Origin: Rheinheimera mangrovi | GTDB lineage: Bacteria; Pseudomonadota; Gammaproteobacteria; Enterobacterales; Alteromonadaceae | Length of the DNA: 64,000 nt | Direction: 5' to 3' | Assembly: GCF_003990335.1 (NCBI RefSeq) | Contig: NZ_CP034683.1 | Coordinates: 4,509,501-4,573,500 of the forward strand | Part shown: piece after piece, positions 17,104 to 26,057 of the stretch | Layout of the letters: each line of letters starts with the position of its first letter | Position numbering within the stretch: the first letter of the stretch is position 1 | Made by a program: the position numbers and the translations under genes | The notes under the pieces: model-generated | Told to the model about the DNA's origin: nothing | The model's input: the letters and a program-made list of their open reading frames with translations, nothing else | The model's database searches: none

Positions 17104-17220
17104 CAATACTCCGCAGATCCAGCTGTCCTGACAAGCTTCTTAAGCTAATTCGCCCACTTGTTCAAGTTGTAGTGAAAAAAAACATAGCTGCAGACCATAA
17201 ATCAGGGATCTGCATTGCAT

Positions 17221-17232
17221 TTTGTATACAAA
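17221..17232. promoter_or_regulatory. Candidate GntR (FCD) operator TTTGTATACAAA
   Basis: Perfect 12-bp palindrome 42 bases before the benE start. FCD-type GntR regulators commonly bind sites of the TTGTATACAA form. The downstream gntR gene is the obvious candidate for autoregulation of the operon. A half-like ATGTATCC follows at 17241. Confidence 0.6.
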
Positions 17233-17274
17233 TTAATTTAATGTATCCAAAAACAACTATTCAGGTGACTCTCG

Positions 17275-18444
17275 ATGTGGCGCGACTTTAGCTTATCAGC
17301 CATAGCTGCTGGTTTTGTGGCTGTACTAGTGGGCTTTGCCAGTTCAGTGGCTATTGTGTTTCAGGCTGCAGCTGCGGCTGGCGCCGATCAAGCGGTAATG
17401 GCGTCCTGGATTTTGGCCTTGGGCCTGGGCATGGGCCTCACCTGCATTGGTTTATCTTTGTATTTTAAAGCGCCGGTCTTAACGGCCTGGTCTACCCCAG
17501 GCGCTGCACTTTTAGTCAGCAGCTTGCAAGGTCTGAGTTTAGCCGAAGCAGTAGGTGTGTTTATCTTCGCTGCCGCTTTAAGTTTGTTGCTGGGCCTGAC
17601 TGGCTGGTTTGAAAAACTCAGCAATAAAATTCCGCTGCAAATAGCCTCTGCCATGCTCGCTGGTATTTTGTTTAACTTTGGCTTATCGATTTTCACCTCC
17701 CTGCAGCAGGATTTATGGCTGGTTGGATTGATGTGTATCGTCTATTTGGTTAGTAAACAGTATCAACCTCGTTACGCCATTCCACTGGTATTAGTGGTAG
17801 CTGTGCTTTATGCCAGTCTGCAAGGTCAGCTCAGCATGACACAAGTGCATTTTGACTGGCCTGCTCCGGTTTGGATTTGGCCTGAATGGTCGGTCAGTGC
17901 TTTATTAGGTGTAGGTTTACCACTTTTTATTGTCACTTTAACCTCACAAAACATCCCGGGTTTAGCTGTGATTAAAAGCAGCGGTTACAACCTGCCGGTG
18001 TCGCCACTGATCAACGCCAGCGCTTTTACGACCTTAGTTCTGGCACCGCTTGGGGCTTTTTCTATCAATTTAGCTGCTATTACTGCTGCTATTTGTGCCA
18101 GCCCTGAAGCTCATGCAGACCCTGCAAAAAGATACAGCGCAGGTGTGGCTGCAGGTATTTTTTACTTGCTGACCGGCTTGGCAGGTGCAGCAGTTGTGGC
18201 TTTATTTGCTGCCTTTCCAACTACTTTGGTCACCGCTTTGGCAGGTTTAGCTTTGCTTGGCACTATAGGCACTAATTTAGCCCTGACCACACAAGCAGGG
18301 CCAGATAGAGAAGCGGCAGTAGTGACTTTATTAGTGACAGTATCTGGCGTCAGCTTTTTTGGTATAGCCTCGGCCTTTTGGGGGTTAGTGGCTGGCTTAG
18401 TCTGTGTATTGATAGTAAAGCTACCAAAGAACAAGGCGGCTTAA
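17275..18444 (+). CDS. benE: BenE family benzoate/H+ symporter
   Basis: 389 residues, about eleven to twelve hydrophobic segments. Recognised by the BenE order: N-terminal AGFVAVLVGFASSVAIVFQAA, central LTAWSTPGAALL, FIVTLTSQNIPGLAV and the NLAAITAAICASPEAHAD motif. Benzoate import is the function shown for a few members; the substrate here is not proven and no benzoate catabolic genes are nearby. AGGTGA precedes the ATG. Forms a two-gene operon with the GntR regulator (one base between). Confidence 0.9.
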   Translation: MWRDFSLSAIAAGFVAVLVGFASSVAIVFQAAAAAGADQAVMASWILALGLGMGLTCIGLSLYFKAPVLTAWSTPGAALLVSSLQGLSLAEAVGVFIFAAALSLLLGLTGWFEKLSNKIPLQIASAMLAGILFNFGLSIFTSLQQDLWLVGLMCIVYLVSKQYQPRYAIPLVLVVAVLYASLQGQLSMTQVHFDWPAPVWIWPEWSVSALLGVGLPLFIVTLTSQNIPGLAVIKSSGYNLPVSPLINASAFTTLVLAPLGAFSINLAAITAAICASPEAHADPAKRYSAGVAAGIFYLLTGLAGAAVVALFAAFPTTLVTALAGLALLGTIGTNLALTTQAGPDREAAVVTLLVTVSGVSFFGIASAFWGLVAGLVCVLIVKLPKNKAA

Positions 18445-18445
18445 T

Positions 18446-19081
18446 ATGACCAAAGCCAGTTTATATCAGCAGCTAAAACAGGATATCCGCCAAGGCGTTT
18501 GGCCAGCGGGTTCAGTGCTGAATCAGCAAAAGTTATCGGAGTATTATCAGGTCAGTCGCATTCCGGTGCGGGATGCGTTGCAGCAACTCAAAGCTGAAGC
18601 TTTGCTGGTGATGGCAGGTAAAGCCAGCTTAATGGTGCCTCCTTTAACGGCTGCAGAAGCTGAAGAGTTGTATCAAATCCGCTTACAGCTGGAGCCTATG
18701 GCGCTGCGCCGTGCTTTTCCCCAGCTCACCTTTAGTTTGCTTGGTCAGGCTGAAGATTTATTACATAAAATTGAGCAGGATCAGAATTTATCTGCCGCAG
18801 ACAGAGGCGCACTCAACTGGCAGTTTCACCTGATGTTGTATCAGGCCAGCCATTGCCCGCATTTGCTGCGTTTACTGCACAGCCTGCATCAGCAAGTGGA
18901 ACGTTATTTAGGTTTTCAGGAAATCAGTCTGAATTATGCAGGCACCAGCCATCAGGAGCACTGGCAGATGCTGGAGTTATTACGAGCTCAGCAATTGGAT
19001 GCTGCTGTAGATTTACTACAACAGCATATTCGGCAAGCAGGTGAGTTATTAACCAATCACTTACGACAACAGTCCGCCTAA
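18446..19081 (+). CDS. GntR family regulator, FCD domain
   Basis: 211 residues. Winged helix at 5-70 (IRQGVWPAGSVLNQQKLSEYYQVSRIPVRDALQQLKAE) followed by an all-helical FCD ligand domain with LYQIRLQLEPMALRRA and metal-site His residues in NWQFHLML and HQEHWQMLELL. Probably represses the benE operon from the palindrome at 17221 and responds to the transported carboxylate. Confidence 0.9.
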   Translation: MTKASLYQQLKQDIRQGVWPAGSVLNQQKLSEYYQVSRIPVRDALQQLKAEALLVMAGKASLMVPPLTAAEAEELYQIRLQLEPMALRRAFPQLTFSLLGQAEDLLHKIEQDQNLSAADRGALNWQFHLMLYQASHCPHLLRLLHSLHQQVERYLGFQEISLNYAGTSHQEHWQMLELLRAQQLDAAVDLLQQHIRQAGELLTNHLRQQSA

Positions 19082-19153
19082 TTCGACGGAAGTGTAGGGG
19101 CACGGTTTATCCGCGCCCGTCTTTAATCCAACAGAATTCCCAACCTATTTAGA

Positions 19154-19924
19154 TTAAACCTTACGACGACGCCAAAAAGCTAAACCAGCCAGAACCATTA
19201 ATAAAGTTGGGGCTGAAGAACCACTGCTAGCGCCTTCTGTTTCCCCCTGACCTGCCAAAGTGTTTGGCGCCGGATTCAGATTTGCCGCTGTAGTTGGGCT
19301 GTCGTTGATAATAGTGATACGTTCAATAGTCACTATATTTGCTGCTGTGACAGGAACTTTATTGGCCCAATCAGTAGCACTGTAATTACGCAGTGGCGTT
19401 TCATTAAATAATCCCGCGCCACCTGGTACATACAGATCATTAATACTGTCAACAATTGACATGCCCGTGCCGGTCACAACACCAAACACCGTAAAACCAC
19501 CGTTACTTTTGTCCAAGTGGCTGGAGTTATTTTCTACATTCACATACCAATGAGTAGTTGCACTGTTTGGGCTGGCTTTTTTTGCCATAGCCACAGTACC
19601 ACGCACATTCGACAGTTTCGGCTCATTATCTATCGGGCCTCGTGCCGGAACTTCAGTAAAAGGCGATGCGTTGTTGCCGCTGTATCGCATCCCGCCACCT
19701 TGAACTACAAAGTCTTTTATTGAACGGTGAAAGATAGAGTTGTTATACGAACCGTCTTTAACGTAAGTCAGAAAATTCGTCACTGTTTTTGGTGTGGTTT
19801 GGTCAAACAGGTTGATTTCAAAATCACCCATATTGGTTTCAACTAAAACAATAGTAGCGGCGGCGTTATGGCTGATAGCTAAAGTGGTGGCAAAAACTGC
19901 CGCAAGCACAGATTTTTTCAACAT
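19154..19924 (-). CDS. Exported cyclophilin-type peptidyl-prolyl isomerase with C-terminal sorting signal
   Basis: 256 residues. Signal peptide 1-23. Cyclophilin domain 24-205 with IFHRSIKDFVVQGGG, GTVAMAKKASPNSATTHWYVN and GGFTVFGVVTG. A low-complexity linker is followed by a C-terminal tail of Gly/Ser, one hydrophobic helix (APTLLMVLAGLAFW) and RRRK. This three-part tail is the GlyGly-CTERM/PEP-CTERM type, typically processed by rhombosortase in organisms with type II secretion. Catalyses proline isomerisation, here probably at the cell surface. Monocistronic. Confidence 0.88.
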   Translation of the reverse strand: MLKKSVLAAVFATTLAISHNAAATIVLVETNMGDFEINLFDQTTPKTVTNFLTYVKDGSYNNSIFHRSIKDFVVQGGGMRYSGNNASPFTEVPARGPIDNEPKLSNVRGTVAMAKKASPNSATTHWYVNVENNSSHLDKSNGGFTVFGVVTGTGMSIVDSINDLYVPGGAGLFNETPLRNYSATDWANKVPVTAANIVTIERITIINDSPTTAANLNPAPNTLAGQGETEGASSGSSAPTLLMVLAGLAFWRRRKV

Positions 19925-20006
19925 GGTATGGCTCTCTGATTTTAAAGTGCTCCGACTTTAATCCAGAGCCGAAATTCAATCCAGCGTCATTACAAATAGT
20001 AACGAA

Positions 20007-21962
20007 CTAAGTAATTTTGTTAACCCTTTTATTTACTGCTTTGGCCGTTGTTCCTGATGCAGAAAATCGTCTTTTCTTCTTATAGGCCGGCTTCTGTTGA
20101 GGAGCTGTTTTTGCAATATCAGCTGATACCTGTGCCTGTTGTACCAGCCGGATAATTTCCGGTTGCAGCTGCGCCATAAACTCTGGATAGTCCTGTTGCT
20201 GGTGGCAAATTTGTTCCAGTTGAGCTTCCCATAAGGCGGTTAAATCCGGTGCCGTAATGCGTTGTGGCAAACTTTGTATAAAAACCCGTCCCAATTGACT
20301 GGCTCGGATTTGTTTGCCCTGTCGCTGCAAATAACCACGTTTAAATAACAGCTCCAGAATACCGGCCCGGGTGGCTTCAGTGCCTAAGCCTGCGGTTTCT
20401 TTTAAGATCCGCTTTAATTCCGGGTCGGTGACAAAACGGCTGATCCCGGTCATAGCGGCCAATAAAGTAGCATCAGTAAAATAAGCCGGAGGCTGAGTTT
20501 GCTTCGACAGTAATTCCGATTGGCCCGACTGCAATTGCTGGCCTTTCGTTAAAGGCGGCAAACTTTGTTGTTCGTCAGAATCCTCATCTTGCTCCTCCTT
20601 CTGGCTGGTTTTATAAAAAGCTTTCCAGCCCAAAGACTGCTCCAGCCTGGCCTGAGCTTTAAACAAACCTCCGGCAATTTTAATCAGCGCTTGCTGCTCA
20701 AGATAGCAGTATGGCGGGAAAAACTGCCATAAAAACTGCCGCGCTATCAGCCAATACAATTTAGCTTCAGAGCTATTCAGGCTGGCTGATTTCAGCGCTT
20801 TATCGGTAGGAATAATAGCGTGGTGAGCGGTAATTTTGCTGTCATCCCATGCTTTGCTACGCAGGCTGATACTGGCTTGCTGTTGCATCTCTGCAAGCTC
20901 CGGACTATTGGCTACTATAGCGCGGCAGACAGCAGCTGACTGACCAAATTGCTGCTCTGGTAAATACCGGCAATCTGAACGTGGGTAAGTAATCAATTGA
21001 TGACGTTCATACAATTGCTGACAGGTATCCAGCACTTGCTGCGCTGTCATGCCATAAAGTTTTGCTGCATCAATTTGCAAAGCCGACAAGCTAAAAGGTA
21101 AAGGCGCGTACTGTTTTTTCGGTTGTTGCTGCACCTGCTCCACAACAGCGGGTTGATGGCTGGTTTTGCGTTGTACCAGCTCAGCCAGTTCCCTGTTAAG
21201 CACCCGGCCTTCCTCGTCCTGATAAGGAGCGCAGGCTTCACTGGGTTGCCAGATGGCGCTAAAAGGCCAGTCAGCTCCGGTTAAATGCGCTTTGACCTGA
21301 TAAAAATCGCGGCTGACGAAATTTTCGATCTGCAAGTCGCGTTGTACGACTAAACCCAACACCGGAGTTTGCACCCGCCCCACCGACAACACGCCCTGAT
21401 AACCCTGCCTCTGGCCATGCAAGGTATAAGCGCGGGTTAAGTTAATGCCATACAGCCAGTCAGCTCTGCTGCGGGCCAAGGCACTTTGCGACAATGGCGC
21501 AAACTCAGAATTCAGTTTTAACTGCTGCAAAGCCAAGCGAACAGCAGTGGGTGTTAAATCGTTGAGCAGCAGTCTTTTGGTTTGCTTAAGTTTGGTTTGA
21601 CTGATTTTGCTGTGCTGCAACACTTCATCCACCAGCAACTGACCTTCCCGATCCGGATCGCCTGCATGTACCAGCTCTGTTGCTTCTTTAATCAGTTGGG
21701 TCAATATTTTAAGTTGAGCTTTGCTTTGTGCTTTAGGTACCAGTTTCCATTGTTCAGGCAAAATAGGTAAATGCTCCAGCCGCCAGCTTTTAAATACCGG
21801 ATCATAAGCTTCTGGTTCGGCCTGCTCTAATAAATGCCCAAGACACCAGCTGACTTTATCGCCATTGCTAAGTTGCAGATAACCCTGCTGTTTTTGATGT
21901 GACCCAAAGGCGTCGGCAATAGCTCTGGCCATGCTGGGTTTTTCGGCTATATACAATTTCAT
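20007..21962 (-). CDS. topB: DNA topoisomerase III
   Basis: 651 residues from the ATG at 21962 (family start MKLYIAEKPSMARAIA); the upstream 22 codons are not family-like. Toprim domain with EKP and GDPDREGQLLVDEV (101-113), ALARSRADWLYGINLTRAYT (161-180), SVGRVQTPVLGLV, and catalytic Tyr326 in LITYPRSDCRYLP. Type IA enzyme that decatenates replication intermediates. A basic C-terminal tail replaces zinc fingers. Length is close to the 653 residues of E. coli TopB. Confidence 0.96.
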   Translation of the reverse strand: MKLYIAEKPSMARAIADAFGSHQKQQGYLQLSNGDKVSWCLGHLLEQAEPEAYDPVFKSWRLEHLPILPEQWKLVPKAQSKAQLKILTQLIKEATELVHAGDPDREGQLLVDEVLQHSKISQTKLKQTKRLLLNDLTPTAVRLALQQLKLNSEFAPLSQSALARSRADWLYGINLTRAYTLHGQRQGYQGVLSVGRVQTPVLGLVVQRDLQIENFVSRDFYQVKAHLTGADWPFSAIWQPSEACAPYQDEEGRVLNRELAELVQRKTSHQPAVVEQVQQQPKKQYAPLPFSLSALQIDAAKLYGMTAQQVLDTCQQLYERHQLITYPRSDCRYLPEQQFGQSAAVCRAIVANSPELAEMQQQASISLRSKAWDDSKITAHHAIIPTDKALKSASLNSSEAKLYWLIARQFLWQFFPPYCYLEQQALIKIAGGLFKAQARLEQSLGWKAFYKTSQKEEQDEDSDEQQSLPPLTKGQQLQSGQSELLSKQTQPPAYFTDATLLAAMTGISRFVTDPELKRILKETAGLGTEATRAGILELLFKRGYLQRQGKQIRASQLGRVFIQSLPQRITAPDLTALWEAQLEQICHQQQDYPEFMAQLQPEIIRLVQQAQVSADIAKTAPQQKPAYKKKRRFSASGTTAKAVNKRVNKIT

Positions 21963-22108
21963 AAACAAATCACTGTATGAAAAAACAGTTAATTTAACCG
22001 CAGTTTTCCCAAAAAAGCAAAGGCTCAAGCATTTGTTTTCTGTCGGGTACAGAGTAAGCTAAGGCTTTCCCGGGCGAAACCGGAAGCTGCTTTGGTGAAC
22101 TGTCAACA

Positions 22109-24766
22109 TTGATTAAATTTTCATCTGCCAGTCTGACCTTGTTGCGGATCCTTCTGCTGGCTCTGGCCTATTTTGTTTTCGGTCAATTGGCTATGGTGCT
22201 GGCGATATCGCCGGGCATGGCAACTTCTGTATTTCCTTCCATTGGTATAGCTATTGCGGCAGCGTTATTGTGGGGTTACCCCATGCTGGCCGGCGCTTTT
22301 TTAGGGTCGTTGCTGTTTAAGCTGGCCCAGCCCGACTGGCCATCAAGCCTGCTCTGGTCAGATAAAGTGATCTACGGCTTAAGCATGGCTACTGTTACGG
22401 CCCTGACTGTCGCTTTTGCGTTGTGGTCTGTACGTCGCTTCGCCAGTTTTCACAGCGCCCTGACTTACGAAAAAAGCATACTCTGGCTTTTTGTGCTGGC
22501 GGGCCCTTTTGCGTGTTTAATCAGCTCTGGTTTATCCACTCTGATCTTGCGCCAATTTGGCATAGTGACCAATGACAACGCCGGATTAAACGGCTTTACC
22601 TGGTGGATTGGCGACATGATTGGCGTGATGATCGCCATACCTCTGGTTTTTATGTTGTTTGCCAAACCCCGCCCTTTATGGCGCGCCCGCTGGCTGACGG
22701 TAGGTTTACCTTTGTTGGTCTGTACAGCTTTGGTGGTGGCGTTATTTGTGTTGGCGCGTTTTCAACATAGTCAGACCTTGCAGCAGAAGTTTTTTGATCA
22801 GGCAGCACAAATCAGCGCTACTTTTCAGTACAGAGTCAGCAAAGTGCTACAGCAAATGCAGATGCTTGAGCGGCTGTTTGTTACTCAGCCTGAAGTCACA
22901 GAGCTTATGTTTCAGCAATTTTTACAGGATTACCCCTGGCAAGAGGCTGGGGTATTGTTTTTTGACTGGATAGAGCGGGTGCCACATCAACAACGTGCTG
23001 CTGTGGAAGCGCAGCTGCTTACCGGTTTTAAAGAATATGCCAGTCCCGGAGTAACACCAGCTGCTGTGCGGCCAGACTACAGTGTGATTAAGTATATGGC
23101 TTCAGCCTCTGGCGATAAATCGCTGGCTGGGCTGGATTTAGCTGCAGAGCCAACACGAAAAGAAGCCATGGACTATGCAATGGATTCAGGCAGTATCAGT
23201 ATTACAGCGCCTGTGCGACTGGTTAGCGGAAATGCTGCTTTGATGTTTTTTATTCCTGTGTATAACAAAGGGATTATTCCAGAAAGTGTCGAAGATAAAC
23301 GCCAACAAATCCGTGGTTTTATTTGTGGTATCTTTGAAACAGAACAATTAGTCAGCACCAGTTTAAGCCAATACGATACATCAGAGTTTCACCTGCAAAT
23401 TAAAGATTTAGGCACAGGCATGCCTTATTACGGCTCGTTACCCGATTTATCCGATCAGGCGCATTATCTGACCTGGACCCGGCATTGGTCACACGCTGGC
23501 CGCTCGCTGGAACTGCAGCTGGTTCCCAGTAAAACCATGCTCAGTCGAAATTCAGGCCAACAAAGTTGGTATGTTTTAACAGGTGGTTTAGTACTCTGTA
23601 GTTTGCTTGGTATTTTCCTGTTGGTTCTGACAGGGCGCTCAGCACGCATTGAGCATTTAATCACTCAGCGCACCAAAGAGCTGAGTTCGATTCTGGATAA
23701 CGCTATTGAATCTATTGTGATAGTGGACCAACAAGGGCTTATCGAAAGAGTAAATAAAGAAACCTCCCTGCTATTTGGCTACGCCATGCCAACTTTGTTA
23801 CGCCAACCCGTCAGTAAGCTATTGGCGTGTTTGCCTGAACATAAAAATCATCAATTGTTGCAGCCCTTAACTATAGAGCAGCTGAATTTATGGGTGGGCC
23901 ATACAGTGGAAGTGACAGGGCTCGGCGAAGATGGCCAACAAATTCCACTGGAAATGGGCTTAAGCCGAGTGGATACCGCCGACAAGCATTTGTTTACTCT
24001 GATGCTGCATGACCTACGTGAACGTAAAAAAATAGACCGAATGAAAAGTGAGTTTATTTCAACCGTCAGCCATGAACTGCGCACTCCCCTAACATCCATT
24101 AACGGTTCTTTAGGTTTATTGGCTGGAGGTGTAGTGGGTGAATTACCTTCGGCAGCACAACAACTGGTACAGATTGCCAAAACCAATACCGATCGATTAG
24201 TGAGGCTGGTGAATGATATTCTGGATATTGAAAAACTGGAGTTTGGTCAATTAAAACTGCAGCCCGCAGAAGTAGAAGTACTGGCGTTATTACAGGAAGC
24301 TAAACTGCAGAATCAGGCTTATGCCGATAAATATTCAGTCCGGCTGGACTTGGTCGTAGCAGCAGATGCCACACCTGTCTTTTTGTATCAGGACAAATTC
24401 CGCTTGCTGCAAATTTTGTCGAATTTAATTTCCAATGCGATTAAATTTTCCCCCAGCCACTCAGTGGTGAAATTAAGTTATCAGTTAAAAGAAAGTCAGT
24501 TGGTGATCCAGGTAAAAGATCAGGGCTCTGGTATAGCGGAATCCTTTCGCAGCAAAATTTTCCAGAAATTTGCTCAGGCCGACAGCTCTGATAGCCGCAG
24601 CAACCAAGGCTCTGGCCTGGGCTTAAATATCAGTAAAACTCTGGTAGAAATGATGCAGGGCACTATCGACTTTGAATCAGAGCTAGGCAAAGGCACCTGC
24701 TTTAGCCTGACCTTTGCGTATTACCAACAACTGAATCGACACGAAAAAACCTCGGAACCCGGGTAA
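22109..24766 (+). CDS. Orphan sensor histidine kinase (MASE1-CHASE-PAS-HisKA-HATPase)
   Basis: 885 residues from a TTG at 22109; no good ribosome site precedes it, so the start is uncertain. Residues 10-215: eight hydrophobic segments of MASE1 type. About 235-430: extracytoplasmic CHASE-like domain (QYRVSKVLQQMQMLERLFV, GVLFFDWIERVP). Helix near 485-505, PAS about 520-640, HisKA with phospho-His655 in TVSHELRTPL, HATPase with NLISNAIKF and GSGLGLNISKTLVEMM. No receiver domain and no neighbouring response regulator gene on the same strand, hence orphan. Signal unknown. Confidence 0.88.
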   Translation: MIKFSSASLTLLRILLLALAYFVFGQLAMVLAISPGMATSVFPSIGIAIAAALLWGYPMLAGAFLGSLLFKLAQPDWPSSLLWSDKVIYGLSMATVTALTVAFALWSVRRFASFHSALTYEKSILWLFVLAGPFACLISSGLSTLILRQFGIVTNDNAGLNGFTWWIGDMIGVMIAIPLVFMLFAKPRPLWRARWLTVGLPLLVCTALVVALFVLARFQHSQTLQQKFFDQAAQISATFQYRVSKVLQQMQMLERLFVTQPEVTELMFQQFLQDYPWQEAGVLFFDWIERVPHQQRAAVEAQLLTGFKEYASPGVTPAAVRPDYSVIKYMASASGDKSLAGLDLAAEPTRKEAMDYAMDSGSISITAPVRLVSGNAALMFFIPVYNKGIIPESVEDKRQQIRGFICGIFETEQLVSTSLSQYDTSEFHLQIKDLGTGMPYYGSLPDLSDQAHYLTWTRHWSHAGRSLELQLVPSKTMLSRNSGQQSWYVLTGGLVLCSLLGIFLLVLTGRSARIEHLITQRTKELSSILDNAIESIVIVDQQGLIERVNKETSLLFGYAMPTLLRQPVSKLLACLPEHKNHQLLQPLTIEQLNLWVGHTVEVTGLGEDGQQIPLEMGLSRVDTADKHLFTLMLHDLRERKKIDRMKSEFISTVSHELRTPLTSINGSLGLLAGGVVGELPSAAQQLVQIAKTNTDRLVRLVNDILDIEKLEFGQLKLQPAEVEVLALLQEAKLQNQAYADKYSVRLDLVVAADATPVFLYQDKFRLLQILSNLISNAIKFSPSHSVVKLSYQLKESQLVIQVKDQGSGIAESFRSKIFQKFAQADSSDSRSNQGSGLGLNISKTLVEMMQGTIDFESELGKGTCFSLTFAYYQQLNRHEKTSEPG

Positions 24767-24882
24767 AAAAGGGGGCTGAAATTAAAAAAGTCGGCATCTC
24801 TTGTCGATTGTGTCAAAGCTGAACCGACTAAGGTGTGAAAGACAGTGAAACCGCTGCTCAGTTCATATCAACAGGAGGGCCC

Positions 24883-25287
24883 ATGGCCAAAATGCTTTTT
24901 GTTAATTTCCCCTGCAGTAACTTAAGCGCTTCAATCGAATTTTATCAGGCGCTGGGCTTTAGCCAAAATATGCAGTTCAGCGACGACACTGCCGCTTGTA
25001 TGGTCTGGAGTGAGCATATTTTTGTCATGCTATTAACCCACGCCAAATGGCAAAGTTTTACTCAAAGACCAATACCAGACTCAGGCAGCAGTGAAGTAAT
25101 GCTGGCGTTAAGTTGTGAAGACAAAGCAGCAGTGGATCAAGTCTGTGATGCAGCTGCCAAAGCAGGTGGTACAGCTGATATCAACGCAAAGCAGGATTTG
25201 GGCTTTATGTATGGCCGCTCTGTGCTGGATTTAGATGGTCATATCTGGGAGTTTTTCTGGATGGACCCGGCCGCAGTGGCAGGTTGA
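24883..25287 (+). CDS. VOC family protein (glyoxalase/bleomycin-resistance fold)
   Basis: 134 residues from the ATG at 24883, which has AGGAGG seven bases upstream; the frame open from 24835 is not translated. Single VOC module pair: MLFVNFPCSNLSASIEFYQALGF at the N terminus and SVLDLDGHIWEFFWMD at the end, with a candidate metal-binding Glu in WEFFW. This subclass (lactoylglutathione-lyase-like) has no defined substrate. Confidence 0.85.
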   Translation: MAKMLFVNFPCSNLSASIEFYQALGFSQNMQFSDDTAACMVWSEHIFVMLLTHAKWQSFTQRPIPDSGSSEVMLALSCEDKAAVDQVCDAAAKAGGTADINAKQDLGFMYGRSVLDLDGHIWEFFWMDPAAVAG

Positions 25288-25320
25288 TTGCCAATATCAC
25301 TACACCAAATCAAAACCCAA

Positions 25321-25372
25321 AGTAATTGCAGTTGCAGCGAGGCGACAAAGCTGCGGCTGCAAGAACGAAGGG
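25321..25372. repeat. Intergenic repeat, copy A (internally deleted)
   Basis: Carries both ends of the repeat (AGTAATTGCAGTTGCAGC.. and ..AGCTGCGGCTGCAAG) joined directly after GGCGACAA, so the central hairpin of about 60 bases is missing. It ends two bases before the kdpE stop. Compare the full copies at 28745, 29644 and 46478. Confidence 0.75.
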
Positions 25373-25374
25373 TT

Positions 25375-26052
25375 TTATAGCATCAGGCGATAACCTATCC
25401 CCGCCTCAGTTTTCAAGTACTTAGGTTCAGTGGGGTCGTCGCCTATCTTCTGCCTGATATGGCTAATCACAATACGCAAATAATGAGTGTCCTGACCATG
25501 GCTTGGGCCCCAGATTTGTTCCAGCAGCTGTTTTTGTGTGATCACACATTGCCGATGCTGAGCCAAAGTCGCCAGCACCGCATATTCTTTTGGGGTGAGT
25601 TCCACTTCCACCGCTTTGCAGGTCACCAGACGGCGGGCGAGGTCTATATGCAGATAACCATCGTCCAGTACAGCCGGGGTTTTATCTGGTAAACGGTCGC
25701 GTAATTGCGCCCGCACCCGCGCCAGCAACTCTTCGACACTAAAAGGTTTAGTCACATAATCCTGAGCACCTATATCCAGCGCTTTGATTTTGTCGGAGTC
25801 GCCGTTACGCACTGACAATACGATGACCGGAACTTTGGAAAAACTGCGCAGCTCAGTTAATAACTCCAGGCCATCACCATCGGGCAAACCTAAATCCAGC
25901 ACCAATAAATCCGGCTGCTGGCGCACCAAAGCCGCCAGACCAGACTCGACGGAATCAGCTTCAGTCACCTCATAACCGACACTTTTTAACGCAATCCGCA
26001 GCATTTTGCGGATTTGCATTTCGTCATCAACAACCAGAATTCGGGCGGACAA
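25375..26052 (-). CDS. kdpE: Response regulator KdpE
   Basis: 225 residues from a TTG at 26052 with AGGAG upstream. Receiver with phosphoacceptor Asp53 (LLVLDLGLPDGDG) and OmpR-type winged helix (ELTPKEYAVLATLAQH, DTHYLRIVISHIRQKI, GIGYRLML). Activates kdpFABC at low potassium or high osmolarity when phosphorylated by KdpD. Five bases after kdpD. Confidence 0.95.
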   Translation of the reverse strand: MSARILVVDDEMQIRKMLRIALKSVGYEVTEADSVESGLAALVRQQPDLLVLDLGLPDGDGLELLTELRSFSKVPVIVLSVRNGDSDKIKALDIGAQDYVTKPFSVEELLARVRAQLRDRLPDKTPAVLDDGYLHIDLARRLVTCKAVEVELTPKEYAVLATLAQHRQCVITQKQLLEQIWGPSHGQDTHYLRIVISHIRQKIGDDPTEPKYLKTEAGIGYRLML

Positions 26053-26057
26053 TAGAC

